Shown here piece after piece: positions 1-5,928 of a stretch of 9,876 nucleotides of DNA. The notes under the pieces are model-generated. The model worked only from the letters and a program-made list of their open reading frames with translations. It made no database searches and was not told the origin of the DNA. The translations under genes were made by a program, and so were the position numbers. This DNA comes from Lachnospiraceae bacterium UBA1066 (GTDB lineage Bacteria > Bacillota > Clostridia > Lachnospirales > Lachnospiraceae), in the NCBI GenBank assembly GCA_002316215.1, contig DCDB01000161.1, forward strand, positions 1-9,876, in the 5' to 3' direction. Every line of letters begins with the position of its first letter. Positions within the stretch are counted from its first letter, which is position 1.

Positions 1-90
1 TGCGCGCAGCGCTGAAGAAAATATGCCATGAAATACCTGCGGCGGAAAGTTTCGTTTTGACTCACAGCTTACAATAATATGTAGTCGTAA
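1..90. other. Left-edge stretch downstream of rhaB, no assignable gene
   Basis: These 90 bases follow the kinase stop codon in the minus direction. One plus-strand frame is open from the edge to a TAA at 75-77 (24 codons, ending THSLQ), so this could be the tail of a convergent gene entering from the left. A minus-strand ATG at 29-27 (MAYFLQRCA...) also stays open to the edge, but only a weak CAGG precedes it. Neither frame is long enough to exceed chance. I see no clear terminator hairpin with a T-run after rhaB. Confidence 0.25.
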
Positions 91-1494
91 CTATGGACGG
101 TAGATTTTCACATCGAAGGAAGCATGCACTGCTTCCCGCGCCTCCTCTTTCGTTGAAAATTCTCCGGTAGCAAGCATTTGCGCCAGGATATTGCCGATGG
201 CTGTGGCTTCGCCCGGCCCTGCATGGACTTCTTTTCCGGTCGCTTTTGCCGTCAGTTCATTGAGATAAACGGCATTTGAGCCGCCGCCGACCACGTGGAT
301 CCGGCTGTAGGTTCTTCCTGTCGCATCTTCGATTCCCCGGATGGTCTGGGCATAGCATTCCGCAAGGGAAGAATAAACGACAGCGGCTGTCTCGCCGAGA
401 GTCTCCGGTACCTTCTGCCCTGTCCGCCTGCAATAATCCTTTATGGCTTCTGTCATATTGTCAGGAGCCATAAAGCATCCGTCATTTACATCCACCCTTG
501 ACGGAAAATCTTTTACTGCCTCAGCCATCTCACAGATTTCTGCAAAACTGAAACGGTCTTCAAAGTTATGCCGCACGGATTGTATCATCCAAAGACCCAT
601 GATATTGCGCAGATAAGTAATCCTGCCGCCGTATCCGCCTTCATTTGTAAAATTATGCTGCCTGCCGGAAGCGCTGCAGTCCGGCGCGGTACGTTCAATG
701 CCGAGCAGCGACCAGGTGCCTGAACTGATATAGACGAAATCGCTGTCATTCGCCGGCACTGCAAGAACGGCTGAGCCGGTGTCATGGGTGCAGGGTACAA
801 TCAGGCTGCAGTTAAAACCGACTTCTTTCCGGACCTCTTCTTTTAAGTTTCCGAGCTTTGTTCCAGGCATCACAATTTCACCGAAAATCTTTCGGGGCAA
901 ACCGAGCATCGTTATCAGTTCATCATCCCACTTGCGCATTTCCGGATTCAGCAGCTGACTGGTAGATGCCTCGGAATATTCGTTGGCCTTCCGGCCGGTC
1001 AGAAGAAAGTTAAAATAATCCGGAACAAACAAAAGGCTTTCTGCCTTCTTCAGATCTTCCGGCTGCTGTTCTTTCACGGCCATCAGCTGATAGATTGTAT
1101 TAAACATCTCTTTCTGGATACCGGTGCGGGCGTAAAGACTGTCTTCCGGAACCGTCTGAAAAACCTTTTCATCCATCCCGTCCGTCCTGCTGTCACGGTA
1201 GCCGTACATTTCACCGATCACCTGATTCTCCTTATCCAGCAGCACGTAATCCACGCCCCAGGTATCGATGCCCATGGACTCAGGGATTTTGCCGAGTTCA
1301 GCGCACTTTTTCATTCCTGCTTTAATATTTGAAAACAGTTTCTCCCGATCCCATACAAGGTGCCCGTTCTCTTTCTTCATGCCGTTTTCAAAACGGTAAA
1401 TTTCCTCCAGCTGTATCCTGCCGTTCTTTACAGAGCCGAGGATGTGCCGTCCGCTCGAAGCGCCGATATCAATCGCCAGATAATATCCGCCCAT
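91..1494 (-). CDS. rhaB: Rhamnulokinase-family FGGY sugar kinase, probably L-fuculose kinase of the locus
   Basis: This 467-aa cytosolic ATP-dependent kinase belongs to the FGGY family, RhaB branch (E. coli RhaB is about 489 aa). Visible motifs are the N-terminal phosphate-binding IDIGASSGR (residues 8-16), DTWGVDY (77-83), CTHDTGSAV with the likely catalytic base Asp238, SSGTWSLLGIE (257-267), NFTNEGGYGG (281-290) and the C-terminal nucleotide-binding GGGSN (403-407). ASSGR and GTWSL are rhamnulokinase signatures, so the family call is firm. The gene lies third after fucI and fucU and no other kinase is present, so I infer that L-fuculose is the physiological substrate, giving L-fuculose 1-phosphate; L-rhamnulose remains possible. 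ATG at 1494 follows AGGAG with 5-nt spacing. A strong hairpin separates it from fucU, which may lower its expression relative to the genes before it. Confidence 0.9.
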   Translation of the reverse strand: MGGYYLAIDIGASSGRHILGSVKNGRIQLEEIYRFENGMKKENGHLVWDREKLFSNIKAGMKKCAELGKIPESMGIDTWGVDYVLLDKENQVIGEMYGYRDSRTDGMDEKVFQTVPEDSLYARTGIQKEMFNTIYQLMAVKEQQPEDLKKAESLLFVPDYFNFLLTGRKANEYSEASTSQLLNPEMRKWDDELITMLGLPRKIFGEIVMPGTKLGNLKEEVRKEVGFNCSLIVPCTHDTGSAVLAVPANDSDFVYISSGTWSLLGIERTAPDCSASGRQHNFTNEGGYGGRITYLRNIMGLWMIQSVRHNFEDRFSFAEICEMAEAVKDFPSRVDVNDGCFMAPDNMTEAIKDYCRRTGQKVPETLGETAAVVYSSLAECYAQTIRGIEDATGRTYSRIHVVGGGSNAVYLNELTAKATGKEVHAGPGEATAIGNILAQMLATGEFSTKEEAREAVHASFDVKIYRP

Positions 1495-1540
1495 TTTTTC
1501 TCCTCTTTCATATACTTTTCAGCTTCTCTTCAAATACTTT

Positions 1541-1595
1541 AGTGAAAATGAGGCCATCCCGGATTGCGGAACGGCCTCGTGTTCTCATTTTCAGT
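1541..1595 (-). terminator. Strong intercistronic hairpin between fucU and rhaB (terminator or attenuator)
   Basis: Read on the minus strand just after the fucU stop, a 12-bp stem (1567-1578 with 1550-1561) closes a 5-nt loop (1562-1566). Two positions are G-U wobbles in minus-strand RNA but A-C mismatches in plus-strand RNA, so the structure suits a transcript running from fucU to rhaB. AUUUUC follows directly, a short U-tract. An outer pair of arms (1538-1552 and 1584-1598, one mismatch) pairs the GAAAAU before the hairpin with the AUUUUC after it, competing for three bases of the inner stem. I see no promoter between the hairpin and rhaB, so partial termination with read-through, or mRNA 3'-end stabilisation, fits better than a full stop. 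Confidence 0.65.
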
Positions 1596-1599
1596 AAAA

Positions 1600-2043
1600 T
1601 TAATCCTCTGTTACTACGCCCTTCTGCAGCATGATATTCGCATAGAGCGCTTTTTCACCGGTCGCGACGACGCAATAGCATTTTTTCGCTTCTTCGTAAA
1701 ATGCAAACCGCTCAATATGGCCGATGGCCTTTTCACCGCGTTTGTCATGTTTTGCCACGATTTTCCCGTACTCGTCCCAGATCGGCGTCTCAACCGGATC
1801 GCCCGGCATAACCTCCATCAAAGATACCGGATGCTCAACGTACGGATCCAGCGGGAAAACCGTCAGAATGGCGTCCAGAAGCTCAGGCACGCCGTGTCCG
1901 TCGCAGCGGATGACAATGGCGTCCTTGCCCATGGTCTCTGCCGGGAAGTTCCCGTCGCCTAAAACAATGCGGTCGCTGTGTCCCATTTCACAGAGGACTT
2001 TTAAAAGCTCGGGTGATAAAATCTTAGGTACTCCGTTCAGCAT
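1600..2043 (-). CDS. fucU: L-fucose mutarotase (RbsD/FucU family)
   Basis: This 147-aa protein interconverts the alpha and beta anomers of L-fucose, supplying the form used by the isomerase. The length matches the family (E. coli FucU is about 140 aa). Visible are the N-terminal MGHSDRIVLGDGNFP (residues 20-34) with the expected catalytic His22 and Asp30, the middle DGHGVPELLDAI (48-59), and the C-terminal ERFAFYEEAKKCYCVVATGE (111-130) followed by YANIMLQKGV (134-143), all typical of FucU rather than RbsD. The ATG at 2043 is preceded by AGGAG with 8-nt spacing. It lies 124 nt downstream of fucI, in a gap holding the 40-bp dyad element and a hairpin block, so it may have its own control. Its stop is followed at once by the hairpin before rhaB. 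Confidence 0.93.
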   Translation of the reverse strand: MLNGVPKILSPELLKVLCEMGHSDRIVLGDGNFPAETMGKDAIVIRCDGHGVPELLDAILTVFPLDPYVEHPVSLMEVMPGDPVETPIWDEYGKIVAKHDKRGEKAIGHIERFAFYEEAKKCYCVVATGEKALYANIMLQKGVVTED

Positions 2044-2084
2044 AGCTGATTCTCCTTTTTTGCCGTTATATGATGCACAATATT

Positions 2085-2124
2085 ATGATGTGGGTGTCAA
2101 AAATACCTTTTGACGCCTGCGATG
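2085..2124 (-). promoter_or_regulatory. 40-bp element, copy B, upstream of fucU
   Basis: The core at 2093-2117 is an inverted repeat: 10-bp arms GGTGTCAAAA (2093-2102) and TTTTGACGCC (2108-2117) around five bases, with 9 of 10 pairs complementary. Read on the minus strand it matches the element at 4217-4256 in 32 of 40 positions, including flanking CATC on the left and CATCAT on the right, which are not part of the dyad. It ends about 40 nt before the fucU start. The minus strand carries a consensus -35 hexamer TTGACA inside the right arm, but I find no good -10 at 16-18 nt. An operator shared with araC is the simplest reading; a structured RNA element is the alternative. Confidence 0.6.
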
Positions 2125-2161
2125 CTTCGGATCGCTCCATCGCTTCGCGATTCCCCGGATC
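2119..2161 (-). other. Block of alternative stem-loops between fucI and fucU
   Basis: Four 5-base units lie close together on the plus strand: GCGAT (2119-2123), ATCGC (2131-2135), ATCGC (2139-2143) and GCGAT (2147-2151). Units 3 and 4 form a stem with a 3-nt loop, and units 1 and 2 form a stem with a 7-nt loop. Alternatively units 1 and 3 pair over 6 bp (2119-2124 with 2138-2143). CGGATC is also repeated directly (2128-2133 and 2156-2161). No U-tract follows, so this is not a standard terminator; an RNA processing or stability element is possible. The block overlaps the last bases of the 40-bp element. Confidence 0.4.
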
Positions 2162-2167
2162 TTATAA

Positions 2168-3967
2168 TTATTTATACATCGGTCCGAAGTTCTTGCAGGC
2201 TGCGAAATCAGCGGCTTCTTTATTCATGCCGAAAGCATTCCATGCTGCCGGACGATAAATGTCGTCTTCCGGAACATTGTGCATGCAGACCGGAATGCGA
2301 AGCATAGAGGCAAGAGTGATAACATCCGCGCCGATATGTCCATAGCTGATTGCTCCGTGGTTAGCGCCCCAGTTGTTCATGACGGTGTAAGCATCCTTAA
2401 AGGCTCCTTCGCCTGTGACACGCGGCGCAAACCATGTGCACGGCCATGTGTAGTCCGTTCTCTTCCAAAGCTTATCCGTCACATCGTCCGGAAGCTTTAC
2501 AGACCAGCCTTCAACAATCTGAAGAACCGGGCCAAGGCCCTGGACTCTGTTCAGGCGGATCATCGTCATCGGCATCTCATAATTGGTCAGGAATCTCGAA
2601 GAGAATCCGCCGCCTCTGAAATATCCGTTGTCCGCTGCGCACCATTCCGTTGCTTTCAGGATAGCTTCCTGATCTTTTTCCGTCATTTCATACCACGGTT
2701 TGATAACGGCATTGCCGTCCTCATCCCTGGCTTCGCCTGAAGCATCGAGGCAGCAGGCTCCGGAATTAATCAGATGAATAAAACCGTCCGCTTCCTTGGC
2801 TTTTCCTTCAATCTCATAGCCTGTCACGCGTTTAACCGCAGCACCGCTCCAATAAGTACGGACATCGGCGAACATCTGTGCACGGTTCGTCAGCAGTTTC
2901 ATGAAAAGCATGCCGAGACCGTTCAGGGTATCATTTTCCGTTGCAAGGACGTACGGCTCACGTGCGCCGTTCCAGTCAAAAGAAGAATTCAAAAGAGCTT
3001 CTGAGAAGTCGCCGTTCGGATAGAAATCCGTCCACTGTCTCTGACCCTGGAAGCCTGTGCAGATTGCATTATGGCCGACCATTTCCTCGACGCCGTTTTC
3101 CGGAAGATTCGGGTTGCCGTTCATAAGGTCTTTGATAATGACCATCATCTTAACGACGAACTCCCAGTCCTTCTCCTTCTGTTCCGGGGTCTTCTTGATG
3201 AAATCAGGATTCTTGTCGAGGCCTTCCGGACAGTTCTCCTTTGTCCAGGCAAGTGCCTTCCCGAATTCCTTTTCGTCATAAATGCCTTCGGACATGCGGC
3301 GGATGATTTCGACTTCATCAACAGATTCCACTCTCATGCCGAGATACTTCTCGATAAATTCCGGAGAAATCATGGATCCGCCGATACCCATCGTAACAGA
3401 GCCGATCTGCAGATAAGATTTTCCTCTCATAGTTGCCACCGCAACAGCTGCGCGGCCGAAGCGGAGCATCTTTTCCTGTACGTCGTCCGGGATTCTGGAG
3501 TCATCCGCTTCCTGGACGTCGCGGCCGTAAATGCCGAATGCCGGCAGGCCCTTCTGTGCATGTGTCGCAAGGACGGAAGCCAGATAAACCGCGCCCGGAC
3601 GCTCCGTTGCATTTAAGCCCCACACCGCCTTGATTGTATTCGGATCCATATCCATTGTCTCAGAACCGTAGCACCAGCAAGGTGTAACAGTCAGCGTAAC
3701 GGCAACGCCATTTTTACGGAATTTTTCTTCGCAGGCAGCTGCTTCGCCGACACGGCCGATCGTCGTATCCGCAATAATTACCTTAACCGGTTCCCCATTT
3801 GTATATTTCAGGTTATCCGTGAAAAGCTTTGCAGCCGATTTTGCCATACCCATCGTCTGGTCTTCGAGAGACTCACGAACCTTCAGCGGTCCTCTGCGTC
3901 CGTCAATAACCGGGCGGATACCGATCACAGGATAATCGCCTACATATCTGTTCTTTGCTTCTGACAT
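2168..3967 (-). CDS. fucI: L-fucose isomerase
   Basis: This 599-aa cytosolic enzyme converts L-fucose to L-fuculose and, in the known family, also D-arabinose to D-ribulose, using Mn2+. The length fits the family (E. coli FucI is 591 aa). The metal ligands are recognisable: Glu344 in LATENDTLNGLG, Asp368 in FADVRTYWSG, and a C-terminal His, probably His537 in NWGANHGAISYGHIGAD. The N-terminus VIGIRPVIDGRRGPLKVRESLE and the C-terminal SMLRIPVCMHNVPEDD are also typical of FucI. Start at 3967 follows GGAGGT with 7-nt spacing. It is the first gene of the catabolic run and divergent from the AraC-type regulator, which sits across a 350-bp control region. The adjacent mutarotase supports fucose rather than arabinose as substrate. 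Confidence 0.97.
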   Translation of the reverse strand: MSEAKNRYVGDYPVIGIRPVIDGRRGPLKVRESLEDQTMGMAKSAAKLFTDNLKYTNGEPVKVIIADTTIGRVGEAAACEEKFRKNGVAVTLTVTPCWCYGSETMDMDPNTIKAVWGLNATERPGAVYLASVLATHAQKGLPAFGIYGRDVQEADDSRIPDDVQEKMLRFGRAAVAVATMRGKSYLQIGSVTMGIGGSMISPEFIEKYLGMRVESVDEVEIIRRMSEGIYDEKEFGKALAWTKENCPEGLDKNPDFIKKTPEQKEKDWEFVVKMMVIIKDLMNGNPNLPENGVEEMVGHNAICTGFQGQRQWTDFYPNGDFSEALLNSSFDWNGAREPYVLATENDTLNGLGMLFMKLLTNRAQMFADVRTYWSGAAVKRVTGYEIEGKAKEADGFIHLINSGACCLDASGEARDEDGNAVIKPWYEMTEKDQEAILKATEWCAADNGYFRGGGFSSRFLTNYEMPMTMIRLNRVQGLGPVLQIVEGWSVKLPDDVTDKLWKRTDYTWPCTWFAPRVTGEGAFKDAYTVMNNWGANHGAISYGHIGADVITLASMLRIPVCMHNVPEDDIYRPAAWNAFGMNKEAADFAACKNFGPMYK

Positions 3968-4079
3968 GTTTCATACCTCCGTTTTTTATTTGATTTATTG
4001 TTCCTTCGCCTGCAGATGCTGAACATTTCTACCGGCATCCGCACTTTTTCATGCAGCTCATCGCTGTAGCTTTAGTTGA

Positions 4080-4085
4080 ATTATA
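4080..4085 (-). promoter_or_regulatory. Candidate -10 element for fucI
   Basis: The minus strand reads a perfect TATAAT at 4085-4080, which would put transcription start near 4073 and give a leader of about 105 nt before fucI. No recognisable -35 lies 16-18 nt upstream (the hexamer there is AAGTAT), which is usual for promoters that need an AraC-type activator. A small dyad, ACAAAA (4132-4137) and TTTTGT (4144-4149), lies about 50 bp upstream and resembles the CAAAA/TTTTG core of the 40-bp elements. The leader itself can form a nested stem (CTGCA and GATGC with GCATC and TGCAG, about 4010-4056). Confidence 0.4.
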
Positions 4086-4191
4086 ATTCTTTTATTTTCT
4101 AAATACTTGTGTTATACTGGCAGAAAGTAGTACAAAATTCACTTTTTGTCTAAATGCCGTATTTATCATCCATGCAGCCGGAAGCAAGCTG

Positions 4192-4205
4192 TTGAAACGT
4201 TTGGA
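4192..4205. promoter_or_regulatory. Possible catabolite-response (cre) site
   Basis: TTGAAACGTTTGGA matches the Firmicutes cre pattern TGNAANCGNTNNCA at all but two fixed positions and contains the palindrome AAACGTTT (4195-4202). It lies between fucI and araC, a reasonable place for CcpA repression of a sugar pathway. Two mismatches make this only a candidate. Confidence 0.25.
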
Positions 4206-4216
4206 GCAATCCGTGA

Positions 4217-4256
4217 CATCATAGGTGACAAAAGGTACTTTTGGCACCTGCATCAT
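4217..4256 (+). promoter_or_regulatory. 40-bp element, copy A, upstream of araC-type regulator
   Basis: A near-perfect inverted repeat has 12-bp arms AGGTGACAAAAG (4223-4234) and CTTTTGGCACCT (4238-4249), 11 of 12 complementary, around a 3-bp GTA centre. The flanks CATC and CATCAT are shared with the copy before fucU. It ends about 60 nt before the regulator start, in the same orientation relative to the downstream gene as copy B has to fucU. This suggests autoregulation of the regulator and co-regulation of fucU through one operator type. In RNA it would also fold into a stable hairpin, so a transcript-level role is not excluded. Confidence 0.65.
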
Positions 4257-4295
4257 GTAAATCGTCTGCGCAAACCTGTGACAGTTTTATGTTCC

Positions 4296-4311
4296 CGGAA
4301 CGGAGGTTCCG
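4296..4311 (+). promoter_or_regulatory. Hairpin presenting the regulator's Shine-Dalgarno
   Basis: CGGAAC (4296-4301) and GTTCCG (4306-4311) form a perfect 6-bp stem around a GGAG loop (4302-4305). The only Shine-Dalgarno for the downstream ATG, GGAGG at 4302-4306, is therefore the loop plus the first stem base, and it sits 11 nt before the ATG, longer than usual. This geometry could limit or tune translation of the regulator. Confidence 0.45.
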
Positions 4312-4317
4312 TATAGT

Positions 4318-5172
4318 ATGCAATTTCTGGGTTATAATGAAAACAAGCAGCGCGGCACCTACGATTTCCCTTTTGAATTTTATCATGTCAATCAGAATCA
4401 TCCCCAGTACATCATGTCTTACCACTGGCATGTCGAGTATGAAATACTGCGCGTAGTCTCCGGCGAGCTCCGCGTCACCATGGATGAAAAAACGATCGAA
4501 GCCAAAAGCGGCGACGTTATTTTCATCAACAGCGGCGTCCTGCACAGTGCGATGCCGGCAGCCTGCGTCTACGAATGCATTGTCTTCGATCTCGATACAT
4601 TTCTTCAGATCAGTTCCGTCTGCAAAAAGAAAATTGAAAGCATCCGCGACCATTCCGTCCTTGTGTACGATTTTTTCAGGCCCGAAAAAAAAGATGTCCA
4701 CAGTGCAGTCTGGGACATCTTCAACGCGATGAAAGAGTGCCGTCCGGGATACGAACTGTCCGTTTACGGACTGTTCTACCGCTTTTTCGGCCTCATTTAC
4801 GAAAACCATTACTATCTGGAAAATGAACAGAAGACGCGCCGCGATTACAAGCGTCTCACGCAGATGCGGAGCGTCCTCAATTTGATAGAATCACAGTACG
4901 ACCAGCCTCTCACGCTTTCTATGATGGCCGCAGCCGCCGGCATGTCTTCAAAATATTTCTGCCGTTTTTTTGCTGTCATGACGCACCGGAAGCCAATGGA
5001 TTACCTGAACCACTACCGGATTGAACGGGCCTGCTACGAGCTCTCCAGCTCGGACGCCACCGTCACCGACGTCGCCTACAGCTGCGGCTTCAACGACCTC
5101 TCCTATTTCATCAAAACCTTCAAAAAATACAAGGGAATGACGCCCGGGAGCTACGTCCGAAGGGCATCCTGA
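4318..5172 (+). CDS. AraC-family transcriptional regulator with N-terminal cupin, likely fucose regulator
   Basis: This 284-aa protein has the standard AraC two-part layout. Residues about 15-90 form a cupin sugar-sensing domain (YHWHVEYEI at 35-43, SGDVIFINSGVLHSA at 64-78). Residues about 182-284 form a double helix-turn-helix DNA-binding domain: first helix pair around LSMMAAAAGMSSKYFCRFFA (200-219), second around VTDVAYSCGFNDLSYFIKTF (249-268), ending in the typical KGMTPGSYVR. It is divergent from fucI, and a 350-bp region with the fucI -10, a cre-like site and a 40-bp dyad element lies between them, so it most likely controls the fucose genes and itself. The effector (L-fucose, L-fuculose or a phosphate) cannot be read from the sequence. 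The ATG at 4318 is the only start with a Shine-Dalgarno, although the 11-nt spacing is long and the site lies in a hairpin. Its TGA directly abuts the stop of the convergent gene. Confidence 0.9.
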   Translation: MQFLGYNENKQRGTYDFPFEFYHVNQNHPQYIMSYHWHVEYEILRVVSGELRVTMDEKTIEAKSGDVIFINSGVLHSAMPAACVYECIVFDLDTFLQISSVCKKKIESIRDHSVLVYDFFRPEKKDVHSAVWDIFNAMKECRPGYELSVYGLFYRFFGLIYENHYYLENEQKTRRDYKRLTQMRSVLNLIESQYDQPLTLSMMAAAAGMSSKYFCRFFAVMTHRKPMDYLNHYRIERACYELSSSDATVTDVAYSCGFNDLSYFIKTFKKYKGMTPGSYVRRAS

Positions 5173-5844
5173 CTACTGTTCTTCCGACAGCCACTTGTCC
5201 AGGGCGCCGCTGTCCGGGAATACGATACTATAGCCTTCGCTCACCGCGCGCGACCAGAGCAGGCACTCCTTTTCAAGTCCCAGCTTCTTCGGGACATAGA
5301 AACCGACCTCGTACGCTTCGGCTGCCGCTTTCGAAGCCAGCGATTCATCCCCCATCGTTCCGATTCCGAGGATAATATTGCCGTACTGTTTATCCTCTCT
5401 GCAGAGATAAAAGTACAGGGTCGTCATATGACGGAGCTCAAGATACAGAAAATCTTTTCCCTTTTTTCCGTACTCCTCCATCGCTGCAAAGCCCATCTTC
5501 TCAAGTTCGGACTGCACCTCTTTAATATTTTTTTTCTTAAAGGAAAAGAAGCCGTTCAGACTGTTTCCGATGGAACGGAAAACCATCCAGGAGGCCAGAT
5601 AAGCATCCTTCGTATAAGATCCCTGATTTTTTTCGTATTCCGGATATCGGAAATGAAAGAGCTCTTTCCGGATTTTATCTTCTTCCGGCGAAAGTCCTTT
5701 CTCCAAAGCAAGATCCAGCATTTCTCTGCGCTTTTTTGCCTCGCGCTCATTATAATACGAATCCGGCCAGGCCAGCAGCCTTTCCTCCGCAGAAGCGCTG
5801 CTCGTCATCTGTGTCGGTTTTCTTTCATTTCCAAACAAAGACAT
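5173..5844 (-). CDS. Unrecognised soluble 223-aa protein
   Basis: I do not recognise a characterised family; it may belong to one of the Clostridia-specific DUF families (possibly DUF6553, from memory and unverified). It has no signal peptide or membrane segment, so it should be cytosolic. Residues about 20-75 are charged and look helical (EERLLAWPDSYYNEREAKKR, LSPEEDKIRKELFHFRYPEYE). The centre (about 76-130) has hydrophobic helices with GNSLNGFFSFKKKN, and the C-terminal half includes a LGIGTMGDESLASKAAAE segment. No catalytic motif is evident. ATG at 5844 follows AGGAG (5857-5853) with 8-nt spacing, and the upstream region carries four tandem repeats. It is transcribed towards the AraC-type gene with no space between the stop codons. 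A link to fucose metabolism is not shown by anything except position. Confidence 0.8.
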   Translation of the reverse strand: MSLFGNERKPTQMTSSASAEERLLAWPDSYYNEREAKKRREMLDLALEKGLSPEEDKIRKELFHFRYPEYEKNQGSYTKDAYLASWMVFRSIGNSLNGFFSFKKKNIKEVQSELEKMGFAAMEEYGKKGKDFLYLELRHMTTLYFYLCREDKQYGNIILGIGTMGDESLASKAAAEAYEVGFYVPKKLGLEKECLLWSRAVSEGYSIVFPDSGALDKWLSEEQ

Positions 5845-5861
5845 ATAGAGTTCTCCTCTTT

Positions 5862-5928
5862 TTGTTCTATGATACCGCTTCGTTCTATCATACTGCTTTG
5901 TTCTATTATGCCGTTTGTTCTATTATAT
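5862..5928 (-). repeat. Four imperfect ~18-bp tandem repeats before the 223-aa protein gene
   Basis: On the plus strand the units begin at 5862, 5880, 5898 and 5915, each starting TTGTTCTAT or TCGTTCTAT. The first two are 18 bp, the third 17 bp, and the last is cut to 14 bp. On the minus strand every unit reads roughly TATNATAGAAC, so each holds a hexamer resembling a -10 element (TATCAT, TATGAT, CATAAT, TATAAT). They end only 5 nt before the Shine-Dalgarno of the 5844 start. Stacked regulator sites, repeated weak promoters or a slippage-prone spacer would all fit. Confidence 0.75.

Noticed and set aside
3071..3616. Plus-strand 181-codon frame antisense to fucI
   Set aside because: It lies inside fucI, whose family identity is certain, and its translation shows no family features.
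4113..4118. Plus-strand TATACT as the promoter -10 of the AraC-type regulator
   Set aside because: No acceptable -35 lies 16-18 nt upstream, and it would give a leader of about 200 nt; possible but not supported enough to list as a feature.
4219..4809. Minus-strand 196-codon frame antisense to the AraC-type regulator
   Set aside because: It lies entirely opposite the clearly recognisable cupin and linker of the regulator and through its upstream region, has no recognisable domain, and has no good ribosome binding site; it is a shadow frame.
5862..5928. CRISPR array
   Set aside because: The units are contiguous and imperfect, with no spacers between them, and there are no cas genes in the window.
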